DNA of 34,366 nt, taken from positions 1 to 34,366 of the forward strand of contig CADBOO010000033.1 of the NCBI GenBank assembly GCA_902796225.1. Reading direction: 5' to 3'. The notes beneath the pieces are model-generated. The model worked only from the letters and a program-made list of their open reading frames with translations. It did not search any database and was not told the origin of the DNA. The position numbers were made by a program, and so were the translations under genes. This document shows, one piece after another, positions 31,901 through 34,366 of this stretch. Position 1 is the first letter of the stretch. Each line of letters opens with the position of its first letter. Origin of the DNA: an uncultured Ruminococcus sp. Its GTDB lineage: Bacteria > Bacillota > Clostridia > Oscillospirales > Acutalibacteraceae.

Positions 31901-34366
31901 CATTGCGGTCGTCGTCGGTTCTTTATCGCCGTATTCGGGGTGCTTGACGCCCGCCTCGATATACAGTGTGTTGTCCTTGACGCCGGTCAGGCCGATCTCG
32001 GCATGGCCGCCGTACCCGTCTTCCTCATATCCGAGCATACCGATGATGGAATAGCTTTCGAACCATGTGTCGTCGTACTTTTTCTCTGTATCAAAGCCCG
32101 GCAGGAGCTTTTCGAGCTCTGACCGCGATTTGATCAGCATGACATAGCCGGGATAAACATCATTATCCAGCGGCGAACCGTTCAGATCGAAATAGTACGG
32201 ATCGGGAGCGGATAGCGTGATTACGTCGGAAGAGACTTTGATATAGCCCTGATCCCACGGGGTCTCGGGGATCACCGTCTGCTGACTTTCGGGCGGTATC
32301 TCAGCGTAAAGCAGAGGCGCCGTCGGCACGCCGGTATAAAGTCGGATACTCTTGACGGTATTGATATCGCTCTTATTGAAACGCAGGGTCTGCAGCGTTT
32401 TGATCGATCTGCTTCCGTCGTCATTTTTTGCGGGGCTTTCGGTGAGAAATACATCCAGCGTTTCGCCGTCCGTATAGACAGCCTTCACCGTCGCGGTGCT
32501 TGTCTTGCTGACGAAGTTGATCGTCAGTAACGCATTGTCGTCCATAATACCATCACCGCCCGGTACTTTTCTTCCCTTCAGGAAGTAGCGATATTGGTAC
32601 GGGTTATTGACAAGCATAGCGGATGTTGCCTGACCGTAATACATATTGACGTCGATGTCATGATCCACAACTCTTTCGACGGAAACGACTCCGAGACGAT
32701 GATAGCTGCTGCCCGGAATGTCGGTTTTATCGGAGAGTGCCGAGTAATATTCGGGCGACAAGACATAATTCCGGCTGTACGTCGAATCATCCCAGAGGGC
32801 GCACTGCGTGACCGCCGCGACGTCGCTTTGCTCTACCTCGCATACGTCGTAGTAGATGTTATTCATCGGCTCGCTGCTCGGAACATTCAGATAGACCATC
32901 TGTCCGTAAAGGGTACCGTCCTTGACAGCGAGGTGCGACAGGTAGATCTTATCGGAGTAGTTTCCTCCGCGATGTACCAGCGCGACCAGCGCGTTGGTCT
33001 TGAAGTACGATTCGTTATACGCCGACGCGTCGCGTTCCGGGAAAATATACTTGAACTGCTCGGGTGTTTTGATCACAGCCATGTAGCCGTAATATGTTTC
33101 ATAGCCGAAAGGACTGTCGCCTGTGATCGTATTGAACACGTCGTTCTTTCCGTATGAAGCCTGATAGTTGCCGTTGAAAACTCTCTCTGAATCGATCGAC
33201 ACATAGCCCTGATGCATCGCGATGGACGCAAAGGGACGGCCGGCGTCAGGATGGTAACAGCTGACGACGCTTGTAAGAGGCTGAGTCGGAACGGCAGGCT
33301 TGCAGGAATAAAGGCGGATACTCTTGATATTCTTAAGATCGCTCTTCCTGATTTTCATGACCTGCATGGAAAGATGATCTTTATCGTCGGATGTTCCCGT
33401 CTCCTTAGTCTCGTTGACATATACTTCGAGAACATCGCCGTTCTGATAAACACTGCTCACCTTGGCGGTACGGGTCTTATCTCTGAAATAGAATGATAGA
33501 TATGCGTAATCATCATACGCAGAAGCGCCGCCGGAGGGAACATATTCAGTGTTGTTGAAAAGATTATACTGGGAGGAATTGAAGAATACCCCGCCCCATG
33601 TATAATATAAGCTGTTTTCTTTGTTGACTCCAAAGCTTTCCTGATACACGGAAACCGCGTTGATCCTTCGGCTGCCGCTCGTCGGCTCGTCCTTTTCGGG
33701 AATCCCGTTGAAATAATCATTAGGCGTCAACAAACAATTATGGCTGTACATCGGGTCGTCCCAGAGGGCGCACTGCCTGACGTCCGCGACGTCGCTCAGC
33801 GCTACCTTGTGGACGTCATAATAGATATTGCCCTTCGGCGAACTGTACGGTGTTGACAGATAGATCATCTGTCCGTAAAGGGTACCGTCCTTGACGGCAA
33901 GGTGGGACAGTTCGATCGAATCATCAAAGTTTTCACCCTGATGCATCAGAACAACCAGAGCGGTATTCTTGAAGAATGCTTCGTCGTAGCCTTCGGCGTT
34001 CATATTCGGGAATAAGTATTTGAACTGTGCCGGCGTTTTGATGATACCGAGAAAACCGTTCTTGCCGTAGTCATCGCGATATTTGCTGTTTTCGATGATC
34101 TGATCGAACGCCGAACTGGCACCGTAGGTTTCCTTGAATGAATACGAGAAGTTGCGCTGTGAATCGATCATACGATAGCCCTGTGCTGTTGCTTCAGCGG
34201 CAGAGGGGCGGTTGGCTGCGGGTTCGCTGTAATATACGACGCTTGCGAGCAGCTTGTTCGGATCGTCGGGATTCGTCCAGCCTTCGACAGTGAGATTCAC
34301 CTTGATATCTTTGATATCGTCGACAAAGGTATTGGGCAGTGACACCAGTACCAGACGCGGTGACGC
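28952..34366 (-). CDS. Giant modular surface protein with BspA-like LRR domain (5' end outside window)
   Basis: The open frame runs off the window edge without a stop; residue numbers here count from the GTG at 34345 (1797 residues). The visible part has six A modules of about 140 residues (56-196, 379-520, 699-843, 869-1012, 1190-1327, 1355-1500), each opening with a GY..(I/L).(S/T) strand, a central IK..(Q/E)F.YLFP motif and AVK.GTLYG, and closing in LW. Three B modules of about 120 residues (226-347, 549-671, 1041-1158) end in KSIRLY. Residues about 1510-1797 are LRR_5 repeats (IGDSAFEGCTALTTVSLP style), as in BspA adhesins. No sortase motif, dockerin or C-terminal anchor is present, and the N-terminus is not visible. 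A role in surface binding is inferred from the LRR part. The A and B modules match no family I can name. Confidence 0.8.
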   Translation of the reverse strand, partial: ASPRLVLVSLPNTFVDDIKDIKVNLTVEGWTNPDDPNKLLASVVYYSEPAANRPSAAEATAQGYRMIDSQRNFSYSFKETYGASSAFDQIIENSKYRDDYGKNGFLGIIKTPAQFKYLFPNMNAEGYDEAFFKNTALVVLMHQGENFDDSIELSHLAVKDGTLYGQMIYLSTPYSSPKGNIYYDVHKVALSDVADVRQCALWDDPMYSHNCLLTPNDYFNGIPEKDEPTSGSRRINAVSVYQESFGVNKENSLYYTWGGVFFNSSQYNLFNNTEYVPSGGASAYDDYAYLSFYFRDKTRTAKVSSVYQNGDVLEVYVNETKETGTSDDKDHLSMQVMKIRKSDLKNIKSIRLYSCKPAVPTQPLTSVVSCYHPDAGRPFASIAMHQGYVSIDSERVFNGNYQASYGKNDVFNTITGDSPFGYETYYGYMAVIKTPEQFKYIFPERDASAYNESYFKTNALVALVHRGGNYSDKIYLSHLAVKDGTLYGQMVYLNVPSSEPMNNIYYDVCEVEQSDVAAVTQCALWDDSTYSRNYVLSPEYYSALSDKTDIPGSSYHRLGVVSVERVVDHDIDVNMYYGQATSAMLVNNPYQYRYFLKGRKVPGGDGIMDDNALLTINFVSKTSTATVKAVYTDGETLDVFLTESPAKNDDGSRSIKTLQTLRFNKSDINTVKSIRLYTGVPTAPLLYAEIPPESQQTVIPETPWDQGYIKVSSDVITLSAPDPYYFDLNGSPLDNDVYPGYVMLIKSRSELEKLLPGFDTEKKYDDTWFESYSIIGMLGYEEDGYGGHAEIGLTGVKDNTLYIEAGVKHPEYGDKEPTTTAMDIPVYTFRAVIKGYVKNVTDLKLWCGRANETGTVYTELPYWNQTPEMPLDPSAEGYKTLSTTPITVSSPAWNKFGFDSTPLGRPYMDTGYVVVIRSRAGFEKYLPGFDTEKKYDEAWFKTNAMVCALIQGNDYYSKAYLNNIAVKGNTLYASAGESYNPQYDEDGNPYSLPVAPLVHKFLQVKQSDVANITAVSAWASPYPPYDTDISFYVSNDHQPDGGSYSETNAGYHITKKDDVAKTIQKLYTGADGKPAERDDFTYNIEKFSNNSDFSYQSFIAMRVYQGSSMAKVTVDRVYRTGKNELTVDVTRQHESNTESPDSCWRMIIVRIGAYGKDFSIKLNVQDKEGTAIVANPVNYFSMNNNDYNDFWPSQRKDLDYTRAFRGAYTIGSDCSAFTDICGNVSDRVGFIATVRSVSQFNYLFPENLRLDNGIREKYNDAFFKDKALAVLVYKTNNYEERISLSSPAVVNNTLFGAMTTTTPLAVSPMSVIKFDALEINQRDIADVTQTALWKKPYLEKDYVFKQYSGVDNVPGKPNNLSGYTALNTEEVGTYTVKDYISGLNPGFVTYPNVAVTFNRDQFNMIAGNIDGLTISDKDFEEYLYFIVVANGTYAGDTAAINGAYLDNTNKVYAVDAAISAYQEGSVDPAPEKDKHATIVIHRIKKSVIAAMNPNNFFNINTVVMWNSYFGDSNNGFRYKIDADGNAEITKYVGSQTRVAVPDSIYGRKVVAIRDSAFEKCTSMISLSIPRCVKSFGAKAAKDCTSLERVTFAGEVYQTHLGVVIPPVENESIGDSAFEGCTALTTVSLPEEIKTIGSRAFYGCTELDNFKLPASVTAIADYTFANCESLYYLYDSYGEKTISVKTVGDYAFLNCRNLRSIKFTDTLISIGKAAFRSCSLLSEVSLEENLKTIGANAFVDCPALKMLTVPKSVTTIVKHAIGYTLDQEITESEVYYKRDDFTIRGYAGSTAQTYANQYGFTFEEI
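29846..34180 (-). repeat. Six A-type protein modules in the giant surface protein
   Basis: Approximate spans on the minus strand: A1 34180-33758, A2 33211-32786, A3 32251-31817, A4 31741-31310, A5 30778-30365, A6 30283-29846. A1 and A2 are closest (shared LSHLAVKDGTLYGQM and QCALWDD). A3 and A4 pair with each other (PGFDTEKKYD in both). A5 and A6 are diverged. This suggests successive duplication of single modules. Confidence 0.8.
30872..33670 (-). repeat. Three B-type protein modules in the giant surface protein
   Basis: Approximate spans: B1 33670-33305, B2 32701-32333, B3 31225-30872. Shared features are an opening Tyr-rich strand, a central strand ending in TAKV/TATV..VY..G..L.V and a closing I.K.D...(I/V)KSIRLY. 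B3 is the most diverged. The order along the protein is A1-B1-A2-B2-A3-A4-B3-A5-A6-LRR. Confidence 0.7.

Noticed and set aside
1..34366. Search for CRISPR arrays, insertion sequences, tRNA or rRNA genes
   Set aside because: No regularly spaced direct repeats, transposase motifs or conserved RNA gene sequences were seen on either strand.

Overview
The window looks like chromosomal DNA from a gut-type Clostridia, most likely a Ruminococcus-like Oscillospiraceae. Supporting signs are a dockerin-tailed secreted protein, Big_2/SH3b/lysozyme architecture, a DUF5685-J-protein pair, SpoIIM, DUF4358 and STAS proteins, a BspA-type LRR protein, GGAGG ribosome binding sites and low-GC-Gram-positive promoters. 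The genus is inferred, not proven. No rRNA, tRNA, CRISPR array or transposase was seen. Most genes are on the minus strand.

Layout. 1-2.6 kb: a double-hairpin leader, a dockerin protein, a bidirectional terminator and a convergent membrane-anchored lipocalin-like protein. 2.7-6.2 kb (plus strand): alpha-phosphohexomutase, then DNA polymerase IV behind two LexA-like operators, followed by a small conserved-looking partner gene. 6.3-10.7 kb (minus): an envelope operon made of a Big_2/lysozyme/SH3b protein, a SpoIIM-like protein, a DUF624-like membrane protein and an anchored acidic protein. 10.7-12.7 kb (minus): DUF5685, a J-domain protein and a membrane protein, tightly coupled. 12.9-13.5 kb (plus): a HAD hydrolase. 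13.5-16.6 kb (minus): pcrA, then a Cys-rich unknown gene whose ribosome binding site sits in a long hairpin.

16.7-22.9 kb (minus) is a signalling operon and the most unusual part. An APC-family permease is fused to a complete hybrid histidine kinase. It is followed by a response regulator with a degenerate GGDEF domain, an Hpt protein, a membrane-anchored C39-like cysteine peptidase, a tiny secreted peptide (apparently frameshifted), a STAS protein and a DUF4358 lipoprotein. Together these read as an amino-acid or peptide transceptor with its phosphorelay and surface outputs. 23.1-28.6 kb (minus) is a six-gene pseudaminic acid pathway (pseC-F-I-H-G plus a CapE-type dehydratase in place of canonical PseB) with one promoter and 4-bp overlaps. 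28.9-34.4 kb (minus) is the 3' part of a giant surface protein built of two repeat types (six A modules, three B modules) ending in a BspA-like LRR domain; its 5' end lies outside the window.

Family names rest on motifs read by eye. No database search was run.
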